Assembly: GCA_947623215.1 (NCBI GenBank)
Contig: CANQGN010000017.1
Span: 1-14,911, forward strand
Direction: 5' to 3'
Length of the DNA: 14,911 nt
From: an uncultured Clostridia bacterium
GTDB lineage: Bacteria; Bacillota; Clostridia; Oscillospirales; Acutalibacteraceae
How positions within the stretch are numbered: the stretch's first letter is position 1; each line of letters begins with the position of its first letter. Shown here piece by piece: positions 1 through 7,338 of the stretch. The notes under the pieces were generated by a model, which had not been told where the DNA came from, did not search any database, and was given only the letters and a program-made list of their open reading frames with translations. A program made the position numbers and the translations under genes.

Positions 1-222
1 CAAAAAGGCGGCAACCAGGTGCAGCCACACCACCAGCGCGGTGGTGAGGTTAAAAAGCGGCCAAAACACCCCCGGCAGGGCAAGGGGCAGTATAATAGAA
101 AGGGCAAGCGCGGCCCATTTTGGTAGCCGCCGCATCACCTGCAGGGCAAAGAGGCGCCGCGCAAGGTAATACGAACCCGCCCCCAGCAGCAACAGCGCCG
201 CCAAACCGAACAGCAGCAGCAA
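1..222 (-). CDS. N-terminal fragment of a membrane protein, runs off left edge
   Basis: The reading frame is open for 74 codons from a TTG start to the window edge, so only the N-terminus is visible. It begins with a Leu-rich hydrophobic stretch (residues 1-20), then a short basic region with several Arg (about 21-35), then two further hydrophobic stretches (about 36-52 and 55-74). This suggests two or three membrane helices in tandem. The layout recalls the membrane-anchored N-terminus of YkuE-type metallophosphoesterases in clostridia, but no catalytic motif lies inside the window, so the function is unassigned. TTG is chosen because AGGAGGG sits 8 bases upstream, and because the best promoter (260-288) would start transcription downstream of the alternative in-frame ATG at 261. 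Confidence 0.6.
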   Translation of the reverse strand, partial: MLLLFGLAALLLLGAGSYYLARRLFALQVMRRLPKWAALALSIILPLALPGVFWPLFNLTTALVVWLHLVAAFL

Positions 223-230
223 GGCGCTCT

Positions 231-237
231 CCCTCCT
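231..237 (-). promoter_or_regulatory. Ribosome binding site that decides a TTG start
   Basis: The minus strand reads AGGAGGG, 8 bases before TTG at 222. An in-frame ATG exists 13 codons further upstream (261) but has no Shine-Dalgarno sequence before it. The TTG is therefore the likely start of the left-edge gene. Confidence 0.65.
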
Positions 238-259
238 TTTTTTGGTGTGATTTATGCTC

Positions 260-288
260 ATTTTACCACATGCCGGGCGGCGGCGCAA
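260..288 (-). promoter_or_regulatory. Sigma-70-type promoter for the left-edge gene
   Basis: On the minus strand TTGCGC (288-283) and TAAAAT (265-260) are separated by exactly 17 bases, and TGG precedes the -10 (extended -10). The predicted start near 253 gives a leader of about 30 bases that contains the AGGAGGG site. It is divergent from the rqcH promoter. Confidence 0.55.
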
Positions 289-316
289 GCGGGGCGGGGC
301 GATTTTTTGAAAATCC

Positions 317-345
317 TTGCAATTCCCCGCCGGCTTGTTTATAAT
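317..345 (+). promoter_or_regulatory. Sigma-70-type promoter of the rqcH operon
   Basis: TTGCAA (317-322) and a consensus TATAAT (340-345) are separated by 17 bases. The predicted start near 352 leaves a leader of about 47 bases before the rqcH ATG, with AAGGAG about 9 bases before the start codon. There is no other strong promoter before the three plus-strand genes. Confidence 0.8.
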
Positions 346-398
346 AGACGAAAGAGAGATTTCGGTTTTTCTATTATGCAAGAAAGGAGCGGGCAACC

Positions 399-2171
399 AT
401 GCCATTCGACGGCGCGTTTTTATCCTTTATGCGGCGAGAGCTCGCCCCGCAAATCATCGGTGCCAGAGTAGACAAGGTTTACCAGCCCGCCCGGGCGGTG
501 TGGGTGCTGCTGCTGCGGGGCCGGTCGTTTGCGGGCAAGCTGCTGCTCTCGGCCGAAAGCGCCGCCCGCGTGCAGCTGACCGAGGCGGAAATTGAAAACC
601 CCGCTTCGCCCCCCATGCAGTGTATGCTGCTGCGCAAGCGGCTGGTGGGGGCCCGCCTTGCCGGGCTGCGCCAGCCGGGGCTGGAACGGCTGCTTTATAT
701 TGACTTTGAAACCCGCAACGAGCTGGGCGACCCCATAACCCTTACCATTGCCTGCGAGCTGATGGGCCGGGGGGCAAATTTGGTGCTCTGCGAGGGGGAC
801 GGCCGGGTAATTGACGCCGTGCGCCGTACCGACGCTACCAGCGCCGCCCGCGTGCTGCTGCCCGGGCTGCCCTACCAGCCGCCCCCGCCGCGGGGGGAGG
901 AATGGCTGGCCAAAGACCCCGCCGCCCTTTGCCGGGCCCTGCCTGACTGCACCGGCGACGAGCTGCCCAAAATCCTTTTAGATACCCTGCCGGGGCTTTC
1001 TCCCCTGCTTTGCCGCGAACTGGCCGCCGCGCTTTATCAAGGCCAACCCCCCGCCGACCCCCTTACCCCCGCGCGCCGGGCGGCGCTGGCCGACCTGCTT
1101 GCCCGGCTGCAAAAGGCGCTGGCCGAGGGGGTCTGCCAACCGACCATGATAGTAGACCCCGCCGGTGCGCCGGTAGATTACGCCTTTTTTGCGCCGCAGC
1201 AATACGGCGCGGCCTATCCGCTGCGGGGGTACCCCTCGCTTTCTGCCCTGTTAGACGCTTTTTACGCCCGGCGCGACCAGGCCGCCCACGCCCACGCCAA
1301 AACTCGCAGCCTGCAAAAAACCCTTTCGGTGGCCATCGCCCGGCTTTCGCGCACGCTGCACGTGCGCACGCTGGAGCTGGAGAAAGCCCAAAACAGCGAC
1401 CAGCTGCGCAAATACGGCGAGCTGTTAAAGGCCAATTTGGCGCAGGTGCCCCCCGGGGCGAGCGTTTGCCGCCTGCCGGACTATTACGACCCGGACTGCC
1501 GACTGATAGACATTCCCCTCTCGCCCGCGCTTACCCCCAACCAAAACGCCCAAAAGTATTTTAAAGAATACCGCAAGCGGTGCACCGCCGCCGGGCTGTT
1601 AGAGGGGTTAATCGCACAAACCGCCGGGGATTTGGCTTATTTAGAAAGCGTGCAGGACGCCCTTTCGCGTGCCGTGACCGACCGCGAAATTGCCGCGCTG
1701 GAAGAAGAGCTGGCCGAAAACGGCTGGCTGCGGCGGCAAACCAGGGCAAAAGGCGGCAAGCCCAAAAAGCCAACGGAGGTGCCGCCCTATACCTTTCAAT
1801 CGGCCGACGGCTTTACCATTTTAGCCGGTCGCAACCCCCGCCAAAACGACTGGCTGACCCTGCGGCAGGCCGACGGGCGAGACGTTTGGTTCCACACAAA
1901 GCAGCTGCCCGGCGCGCACGTGATTGTAAAAGCCGACGGCAAAGAGGTGCCGGAGAGCACCTTGACCGAAGCGGCGGTCATTGCCGCCTCGCTTTCAAAA
2001 GGCGCAGGCGACGACCGCGTGGCGGTAGACTACTGCCCCGTGCGCCGGGTAAAAAAACCGGCCGGCGCCGCCCCCGGCTACGTGATTTACGAGCAATACC
2101 GCACCGCCTACGTGCGGCCCAACCCCGACCTTTTAGCCCAAACTGACAAAAACGGAGGAAAACCCGTATGA
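399..2171 (+). CDS. rqcH: RqcH / NFACT-family ribosome quality control protein (FbpA/YloA type)
   Basis: RqcH binds stalled 50S subunits carrying peptidyl-tRNA and recruits tRNA-Ala to build C-terminal alanine tails that mark the peptide for degradation. Older annotations call the family fibronectin-binding protein A. The 590 residues have the usual length and order: NFACT-N (about 1-165, starting MPFDG, with CMLLRK at 75-80, RNELGD at 106-111 and ELMGR at 120-124), a helix-hairpin-helix region with LPGLPYQPPPP just before it, a charged central region likely to be coiled coil (about 290-450), then NFACT-R in the last 120 residues with NPRQNDWLTL and VWFHTKQLPGAHVIV. At the pair known in Bacillus RqcH as Asp97-Arg98 this protein has Glu96-Arg97. 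It is the first gene of a three-gene operon and overlaps the next gene by ATGA. Identity is very secure; the activity of the Glu variant is not. Confidence 0.95.
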   Translation: MPFDGAFLSFMRRELAPQIIGARVDKVYQPARAVWVLLLRGRSFAGKLLLSAESAARVQLTEAEIENPASPPMQCMLLRKRLVGARLAGLRQPGLERLLYIDFETRNELGDPITLTIACELMGRGANLVLCEGDGRVIDAVRRTDATSAARVLLPGLPYQPPPPRGEEWLAKDPAALCRALPDCTGDELPKILLDTLPGLSPLLCRELAAALYQGQPPADPLTPARRAALADLLARLQKALAEGVCQPTMIVDPAGAPVDYAFFAPQQYGAAYPLRGYPSLSALLDAFYARRDQAAHAHAKTRSLQKTLSVAIARLSRTLHVRTLELEKAQNSDQLRKYGELLKANLAQVPPGASVCRLPDYYDPDCRLIDIPLSPALTPNQNAQKYFKEYRKRCTAAGLLEGLIAQTAGDLAYLESVQDALSRAVTDREIAALEEELAENGWLRRQTRAKGGKPKKPTEVPPYTFQSADGFTILAGRNPRQNDWLTLRQADGRDVWFHTKQLPGAHVIVKADGKEVPESTLTEAAVIAASLSKGAGDDRVAVDYCPVRRVKKPAGAAPGYVIYEQYRTAYVRPNPDLLAQTDKNGGKPV

Positions 2172-3409
2172 AAGAAGCGCTTGCCGTAGTAGTGAATTTA
2201 GGCGGCCCGCAGGCCCTCACGGTTGCCCGCGCGGTGCGTGAGTGCGGCGTGTTTTGCGAGGTACTGCCCGCCGCCGGGGCAGAGGAAGCCCTGCACGCCC
2301 GCGCCCCCAAAGCGGTCATTGTAACCGGCAACCGGCCGGACGTACCGGCCGAAGCCGCCGCCCGGCTGCCCGGGCTTGGCTCCGCCCCCTGCCCCACCCT
2401 GCAAGTGGGGGCGGGTACCGCGCTGCCGGTAGAGGCGCTGTTTGGCGGCGCGGGCCGCCGCTGCCTTGCCACCTTTTTAACCGTTACCTGCGGCTGCCCG
2501 GCCGACTGGTCGGCGGAGCAGTTTGTGCGCGACGCCGAAGCCGACTTGCGCCTTGCCGCCGCCGGCAGGCGAGTGCTGGTGCCGGTCGCGGGCGACGGCA
2601 GGTCGCTGGCGGCGGCGGTGCTGACCCACCGCGCGCTGGAAGACGCCATGACCGCCCTGCTGCCGGATACCGGCCTGCTGCGCCAAAACGAGGCGGAGGA
2701 GCTTTCCGCCGCGCTCACCTCCCTGGGGGTGCCGTTCATCCGCCGCAACGTAGAAACCCGCTTTTTGTACAAGCTGCTCGGGGTAGAAGACCCCCAGCGC
2801 AAAAAAGCCCTGATAGAAGAAGAATACGCCGCCACGCTGGCCAAAGAGGCGGCGGCCGCCGGGGCGGAATGTTTGGTGCTGCCCACCCTTTACGCCGAGC
2901 AAAACGCCCCCCGCCTGGCCCCCCCGGGGTGGGAGGAAGAGCAGATTTTGCACCCTTTCAAACCCCTGCTGCCGACCGAGCTGCCCGCCCTTGCCGCCGC
3001 GCTGGAGCTGCCGCCGGCCATTGCAAACCGGCCGCCGTTGCCCCTTTACGGGCTGGCGGTGCGCTGCCCCGGCGCACTCACTATGGAGCGGCTGGAGCTT
3101 GCCCGCGCGGCCAACGCGCTGGTAGAGGAAGAGCTGCCCCGCCTGCAACCCGCCGGGCAGCCGCTGCGCTGTTTTGCGGCCGTAGCCAAAGAAAAAACCG
3201 CCGCGCTGCGGGGCAGCCGGGCGGGGTACGAGCACACGCTGATTTTGCGGGCGGTAACGGGCGAAGACGAACCCTTTGCCGCCGCCGCCGAGCTGCCGGC
3301 CGAGGCGCTGCAGCGGCTGGTGCGGCGGCTGACCACCGAGCTTTCGGGGGTGGGGCGGGTGCTGTATGACCTGACCGCCTGCCCGCCCGCCGCGCTGGAG
3401 CTGGAATAA
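2168..3409 (+). CDS. Degenerate GMP-synthase-like protein, probable pseudoenzyme
   Basis: The 413 residues follow the GuaA layout from end to end but are about 100 short. Residues 9-33 match the start of the glutamine amidotransferase domain (GGP, ARAVRECGVFCEV). The segment holding its catalytic Cys reads PTLQVGAGTA, and everything up to the His-Glu pair is missing. FLTVTCGCPADW (103-114) matches the interdomain linker. In the ATP pyrophosphatase domain the SGGVDSS loop is VAGDGRS (140-146) and the IKSHHNVGG motif is gone. Retained are GLLRQNEAEEL (169-179), a GVEDPQRKKALI segment (205-216), a GLAVR segment and the dimerization domain ending VGRVLYDLTACPPAALELE. Conserved fold with lost catalytic residues suggests a non-enzymatic binding or regulatory role (inference). 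The start ATG overlaps the rqcH stop, implying coupled translation. The reading frame is intact, so decay in progress is unlikely. Confidence 0.85.
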   Translation: MKEALAVVVNLGGPQALTVARAVRECGVFCEVLPAAGAEEALHARAPKAVIVTGNRPDVPAEAAARLPGLGSAPCPTLQVGAGTALPVEALFGGAGRRCLATFLTVTCGCPADWSAEQFVRDAEADLRLAAAGRRVLVPVAGDGRSLAAAVLTHRALEDAMTALLPDTGLLRQNEAEELSAALTSLGVPFIRRNVETRFLYKLLGVEDPQRKKALIEEEYAATLAKEAAAAGAECLVLPTLYAEQNAPRLAPPGWEEEQILHPFKPLLPTELPALAAALELPPAIANRPPLPLYGLAVRCPGALTMERLELARAANALVEEELPRLQPAGQPLRCFAAVAKEKTAALRGSRAGYEHTLILRAVTGEDEPFAAAAELPAEALQRLVRRLTTELSGVGRVLYDLTACPPAALELE

Positions 3410-3445
3410 ATCCTTTCACCGTAAAGAAAAGGAGTTACCATTGCC

Positions 3446-4252
3446 ATGTTTGCCATTGACCATGACCTGCATTTGCACACCCACATCTCTACCTGTTCGG
3501 GCGACCCGCAGCAAACCCCCGCGGCCCTGCTGGCTTACGGGGAACAAAACGGGCTGCGCCACCTGTGCATTACCGACCATTTTTGGGATCGGGCGGTGCC
3601 GGGCGCCAGCCCCTGGTACCAAACCCTGCATTACGACGTAGTGGCCGCCGAGCTGCCCCTGCCGCAGGGGGAGCACACCGCGCTGCACTTTGGGTGCGAG
3701 ACCGACATCAACAAAGAGGGCGTCATCGGCATTTCCCGCACCTGCTGCGATTTGTTCGATTTTGTTATTATCCCCACCACCCACCTGCATTTTAAAGACC
3801 AAACCATTGCGGCGGAAGATTGGGATTCTCTCCCTCGCCGCCGGGCGCTTTACGTAGAGCGGCTGGAAAGACTGCTGGCGGCCGATTTACCCTTTGAGAA
3901 AATCGGCATTGCCCACCTGACCTGCTCGCTTATGGCCCCCGACCACCCGGAGGACCACCTGACGGTGCTAAACGGCATACCGGACGGTGAATTTCGCCGC
4001 CTGTTTGAGCTGGTGGCGAAAAAGGGCGCGGGGGTAGAACTCAACTTCCGCCCCGACCGGTACGACGACCAGTCGCTGCCCGCCGTGCTGCGCCCCTACC
4101 GCATTGCCAAAGAGTGCGGCTGCCGCTTTTATTTGGGGTCAGACGCCCACCGCACCACCGAGCTGCCCGGCGCCGTGGCCAACTTCCGCGCCATTGACCG
4201 GCTGCTCTCGCTCACCGGCGAAGACTGCCAGTTCACCCCGTTTGGCGAGTAA
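3446..4252 (+). CDS. PHP-domain phosphoesterase, histidinol-phosphatase-like
   Basis: PHP proteins are metal-dependent phosphoesterases with a TIM-barrel-like fold. They include HisK-type histidinol phosphatases and 3',5'-nucleotide phosphatases. The metal ligands are visible in order: DLHLHTH (His9, His11), TDH (Asp44, His45), GCE (Glu85), HLH (113-115), AHLT (His157) and GSDAH (Asp233, His235). At 268 residues it has the length of the stand-alone family. GGAG lies 11 bases before the ATG, and a TTG five bases upstream is in another frame. It follows the GMP-synthase-like gene after 36 bases and precedes the operon terminator. With no his genes nearby, a histidine-pathway role is not supported; a nucleotide or sugar phosphate substrate is equally possible. 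Confidence 0.85.
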   Translation: MFAIDHDLHLHTHISTCSGDPQQTPAALLAYGEQNGLRHLCITDHFWDRAVPGASPWYQTLHYDVVAAELPLPQGEHTALHFGCETDINKEGVIGISRTCCDLFDFVIIPTTHLHFKDQTIAAEDWDSLPRRRALYVERLERLLAADLPFEKIGIAHLTCSLMAPDHPEDHLTVLNGIPDGEFRRLFELVAKKGAGVELNFRPDRYDDQSLPAVLRPYRIAKECGCRFYLGSDAHRTTELPGAVANFRAIDRLLSLTGEDCQFTPFGE

Positions 4253-4272
4253 CCTTCCTTTTTGTATGCAAA

Positions 4273-4325
4273 CCCCGCCCCCGCGCCGTTGCTTGAACGA
4301 ACGGCGCGGGGGCGGGGTATTTTTG
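4273..4325 (+). terminator. Intrinsic terminator between two convergent operons
   Basis: A perfect 18-bp stem (4273-4290 pairing with 4300-4317) with a 9-base loop is followed by TATTTTTGTTTTC. It ends the rqcH operon. The stem also lies 28 bases past the stop of the convergent dockerin gene, so it may serve both directions, although the minus-strand tail (TTTGCATAC) is a poor U-tract. Confidence 0.9.
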
Positions 4326-4345
4326 TTTTCTGTTGCCCGGTTTCG

Positions 4346-6544
4346 TTATGCGGCTTCTTCCACCGGGAAGCGGTTCAGCTTGCCCACCGCCTGCCGCAAA
4401 ATCAGCAGCGCGTCGGCGGCGTTGATCGCCCCGTCGCCCGAGACTTCCGCCGCGGTTTGGGCTTCATCTGACAGCTCGCCCTTGTGCACGGCAAAGCGCA
4501 GCACTTCCAGCGCGTCCGCAGCGTTTACCTGCCCGTCGCCGTTTACGTCGCCATAGCGCAGTTGGGGTGCCGCCGCCGTAACCGTTACGGTAAAGGTCAC
4601 TTCTCCCCCGGCGTAGCGCAGCGTTACCGTCGCTTCTCCGGCTTTTGTAAAGTCATACTCCGCTTCCCAGCCGGTCGTGACCGTTTCGCTCTCGCCGTTG
4701 TCATACACCGCCGAAAGGGTAATACCGGCTTCATCCAGCGCCTCGCCCACCGTGTAGGCGGTTTTGGCGGGCGGGGTAAGCAGGGTAAGTTCGGCCAGCG
4801 TTTTGGCCTTTACCGTTACCGAAAAGGTGGCGGTCAGCTCGCCGTAGCGCACCGTTACCGTCGCTTCGCCCACTTTAGAAAAGTCGTAGTCCGTCTGCCA
4901 GCCGCCGGTCAGCTCTTGTTTGTCACCGTTGTCGTAGGTCACTTGCAGCCGCAGGCCGGTTTCATCCAGCTTGGTGTTTTCAATATATTCCGTTTGCTGT
5001 GGGGGGTTCAAAACGGTCAGGCTAACCGGCGTTTTGGCCTTGACCGTCACCGTCACCGTCTGCTCGGTTTGCAGCCCGCCGTAGGTAAGGGGCACTTGCC
5101 ACTCCCCTACCTTTGTGTAATCCAGCGAAGCCAGCATGTCAGGGGTGGCGGCAATCACCCGGCTTTGCTCTGCCCCGTAGTGCAGCCGCAGCGTGGTGCC
5201 GGGCAGCGCCGTAAGGGGTACCCCCTCTACCGTTTCGTAGGGGCCGCCGTTTTGCTCCAGCGAAATGGCGGTAAGCGAACCCTGCGGGTTGTTTTGCAGC
5301 TGGGGGTAAAGGTAGCCGCTCATTTCGTCTATCGTCCACACGCGGTCAAAGTCAAAGCCCACAAAGGTCTCCTGTCGGCGGAGGGCTTCGTCGGTGCAAT
5401 AGCCCGTTTTGTCTTGGCCGCCGCCCACGGCCGGTAAATCGGCGGCGTAATAGCCCGCCTGTAACCCGCCGGTAGAAGCGCCGAGCAAGCCCCCGGCCGC
5501 CGCGTCTTCCGCCAGCGCCGCCACGCTGCCAAGGGAGTAGCAGGCGGTCGCTTCCCCGGCGTTTTCGCCCGCTATGCCGCCCGCTTTGGCAACGTTTTCT
5601 TCTGCCGAACCGCTGGCCGCGGCGAGAACAGGCGCAGTGTTATAGCCGTTTTGCAAACTGCCGCCCACGTGCCCCGCAAGGCCCCCCGCAAAGGCGGCGT
5701 TGGCAGAGGAATCTGCCTGAATGCGGGCGGTCACGGCGCCGGTGTTATAGCAGCCGCTCACGGTGGTACCGGCGGCCGCGTAGCCCGCCACGCCGCCGGC
5801 GTAGGTGCGGGCGGAAAAATAGGAGGATTCGGCGGTTACGGTAATTTCACCCGCGTTGGCGCAGTCTTGCAGCGTGCTGTTTTTTTGCAGATAGCCCGCC
5901 ATGCCGCCGCCGTAAACGTAAGCGTCAAATCCCGCCTCGCGGGGGCTGGCGGTAACCGAACCCGCAAACCGGCAATGGGCAATGCGCCCCATGTTGATGC
6001 CCGCCACGCCGCCGGCGGTGGCTTCAAAGTCCGGTCGACCGGCGGGTGAGAGGCGTACCTCGCCCTCTACCCGGCAATTTTCTATACTGCCGCTGTTGGC
6101 GGCGGTCAGCAGCCCGGCATAGCCGGAGGCGGTAAGGGTCACGCTGCCCTGCGCCAAGCTCAAGTTGCGCACGCTGCCAGACACCATGCCGAACAGACCG
6201 GCTAAAAGCTCCTGCCCGCCGCTGAGGCTTTGGGTAAGACCGGTAATGGTGTGGCCGTCGCCCTCTAACACGCCGGAAAAAGGCGTGCGGCTGCTGCCGA
6301 TAGGCAAAAAGCCCGCGCCGTTGTTATAAAACGCGCCGTCCGGCGCAAAATCCGCCGGGGTAAACTCCAAATTTTGGGTAAGCACGTACCGCCCGCTTAA
6401 ATTGGCGCCTATGCTCGCGAGCGCCTGTTTGGTTGCAATGGGGGTGTAGTCGGAAAAATCGCTTTCGGCCGCGGCGACCGAGAGAGTACAGGCAAGCAGC
6501 AGGAAAGCGAGTGCGAGGGACAAACCTTTGTAGAAGCGTTGCAT
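4346..6544 (-). CDS. Secreted GLUG-repeat / bacterial Ig-like / type I dockerin protein
   Basis: The 732-residue exported protein starts with a signal peptide (basic MQRFYKG, hydrophobic core about 8-22, likely cut after AAA at 24-26; LLAC inside the core is a weaker lipobox alternative). Residues 30-410 hold GLUG-type repeats (YTPIATKQAL, FSGVLEGDGHTITGL, then units such as AGLFGMVSGSVRNLSL and AGGVAGYAAAGTTVSGCYNTG), probably a beta-solenoid. About 424-655 are three Ig-like units; the last two look like Big_3 (TVGEALDEAGITLSAVYDNG, DFTKAGEATVTLRY). Residues 662-722 are a type I dockerin with two calcium loops, DVNGDGQVNAADALEVLR and EVSGDGAINAADALLILR. Dockerins bind cohesin domains on cell-surface or scaffold proteins. 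ATG at 6544 is chosen over upstream codons because AAAGGTG precedes it and the signal peptide starts there. It is the last gene of the six-gene operon. No catalytic domain is seen. Confidence 0.88.
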   Translation of the reverse strand: MQRFYKGLSLALAFLLLACTLSVAAAESDFSDYTPIATKQALASIGANLSGRYVLTQNLEFTPADFAPDGAFYNNGAGFLPIGSSRTPFSGVLEGDGHTITGLTQSLSGGQELLAGLFGMVSGSVRNLSLAQGSVTLTASGYAGLLTAANSGSIENCRVEGEVRLSPAGRPDFEATAGGVAGINMGRIAHCRFAGSVTASPREAGFDAYVYGGGMAGYLQKNSTLQDCANAGEITVTAESSYFSARTYAGGVAGYAAAGTTVSGCYNTGAVTARIQADSSANAAFAGGLAGHVGGSLQNGYNTAPVLAAASGSAEENVAKAGGIAGENAGEATACYSLGSVAALAEDAAAGGLLGASTGGLQAGYYAADLPAVGGGQDKTGYCTDEALRRQETFVGFDFDRVWTIDEMSGYLYPQLQNNPQGSLTAISLEQNGGPYETVEGVPLTALPGTTLRLHYGAEQSRVIAATPDMLASLDYTKVGEWQVPLTYGGLQTEQTVTVTVKAKTPVSLTVLNPPQQTEYIENTKLDETGLRLQVTYDNGDKQELTGGWQTDYDFSKVGEATVTVRYGELTATFSVTVKAKTLAELTLLTPPAKTAYTVGEALDEAGITLSAVYDNGESETVTTGWEAEYDFTKAGEATVTLRYAGGEVTFTVTVTAAAPQLRYGDVNGDGQVNAADALEVLRFAVHKGELSDEAQTAAEVSGDGAINAADALLILRQAVGKLNRFPVEEAA

Positions 6545-6588
6545 AAACTTGTCACACCTTTTTATCATGATTTGGGGGGTTGTGCGGC

Positions 6589-7065
6589 CTACCGGGCCGG
6601 CCAACCGGCCGATTTGCCAAGCAGCCGGGCGGCCAACCGCCGCAGGGGAAGGGTAAACACCCAAAGGGCAGCGTATAACCGGTAAAGGGGGTCTTGCGCC
6701 TTGTGCCGCCGCCCCCGCCGGGTAAAGGCGCAGAGCACGGCCAGCACCTGCCCCGGGGCGACGTCGCGCTCCAGCGTTAGCTGGCGGTCGCCGCAAAGGG
6801 TCAGGCTGCCGTTTGGCTGTACGGCAATTACCCGGTGCAGCACCGCCTGCCCGTCTGCCCGGCGGTAGAGCACCACGTCCAGCCGGCCGGGCTCCCCCGC
6901 GCGGGGGGCGCGCAGCCAAACGGTATCGCGCCGCTCTTTTAGCATGGGCAGCATACTGGTGCCGGTGGGGCAAAAGGCAAAGGGCCCGCCCCGCGCAAAG
7001 GCGGCGGCCATCAGCTCGCATATCGCGTCGGCCGAAAGCGCCAGTCGTTTGGGTTCACTCGGCAA
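6589..7065 (-). CDS. S26 signal-peptidase-like protein
   Basis: The 158-residue protein carries the Ser/His type of S26 motifs: PTGTSMLPML with the candidate nucleophile Ser37, DVVLYRR (63-69), LHRV with His77, and CGD with Asp93. This is the arrangement of SipW/ER-type rather than the Ser/Lys bacterial type. Unlike SipW and LepB there is no clear N-terminal membrane helix; only a hydrophobic-amphipathic segment near the C-terminus (about 127-150) could touch the membrane. It starts at TTG inside the end of the PqqD gene (11-base overlap) with AAGGAGG 9 bases upstream. Its position between the PqqD-like gene and a secreted protein suggests it trims an exported or modified polypeptide; the substrate is unknown. 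Confidence 0.82.
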   Translation of the reverse strand: MPSEPKRLALSADAICELMAAAFARGGPFAFCPTGTSMLPMLKERRDTVWLRAPRAGEPGRLDVVLYRRADGQAVLHRVIAVQPNGSLTLCGDRQLTLERDVAPGQVLAVLCAFTRRGRRHKAQDPLYRLYAALWVFTLPLRRLAARLLGKSAGWPAR

Positions 7066-7321
7066 GCAGCCCCGCCTCCTTACACCTGGCCAAAAAGGCG
7101 TCTACGTCCCGTTCGGCTACTTCAGGCGTTACGTCATACTCGGCAAGCAGGGCGGCCACCAGGGCGGCGCGGTCGGTTTCGCTTTGCAGCAGCTGCCACA
7201 GCAGCGCCCCCGTTTCGTTTACCGTTACCATGCCCTCAAATTCCAGCGAGCGTTCGCCCACCGGCACAATCACGCCGGTTTCTCCGGCCTGTTGAAATAC
7301 AAAATTTTCCGCAGCTTTCAT
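7055..7321 (-). CDS. PqqD-family small protein (RRE-like peptide chaperone)
   Basis: The 88 residues match the PqqD fold: an N-terminal strand region with GVIVPVGERSLEFEG, then TVNETGALLWQLLQ (33-46), a helix with ALVAALLAEYDV (53-64) and a C-terminal helix DVDAFLARCKEAGLLAE. PqqD-like domains (RiPP recognition elements) bind leader peptides and present them to modifying enzymes or proteases; the same fold is called B1 in lasso-peptide clusters. AAAGGACG precedes the ATG. It lies 17 bases after the HprK-like gene and overlaps the S26-like gene. No radical SAM enzyme or precursor peptide is adjacent, so its client is unknown. Confidence 0.88.
   Translation of the reverse strand: MKAAENFVFQQAGETGVIVPVGERSLEFEGMVTVNETGALLWQLLQSETDRAALVAALLAEYDVTPEVAERDVDAFLARCKEAGLLAE
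7075..7081 (-). promoter_or_regulatory. Ribosome binding site inside the PqqD gene, decides a TTG start
   Basis: The minus strand reads AAGGAGG, 9 bases before TTG at 7065. No ATG or GTG is available in this frame at a suitable distance. It supports the TTG start of the S26-like gene and coupled translation with the PqqD-like gene. Confidence 0.75.
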
Positions 7322-7338
7322 GTGGTTTTTCGTCCTTT

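Noticed and set aside
3441..3448. TTG at 3441 as the start of the PHP gene
   Set aside because: It is in another frame and gives a 66-codon product without motifs; the ATG at 3446 gives the full PHP domain from its first metal-binding motif.
4484..5437. Plus-strand open frame of 317 codons opposite the dockerin gene
   Set aside because: It is an antisense shadow of well-supported Ig-like repeats, with no ribosome site or recognisable motif.
6595..6610. GGCCGG-CCAA-CCGGCC inverted repeat as a possible terminator inside the six-gene operon
   Set aside because: It lies in the last codons of the S26-like gene, is only 6 bp, and has no T-run on the minus strand.
6545..7021. Open frame extending the dockerin protein upstream by about 159 codons
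   Set aside because: It overlaps the S26-like gene in another frame, has no ribosome site at its start, and a clear signal peptide with AAAGGTG before it begins at 6544. The long open frame reflects GC-rich background.
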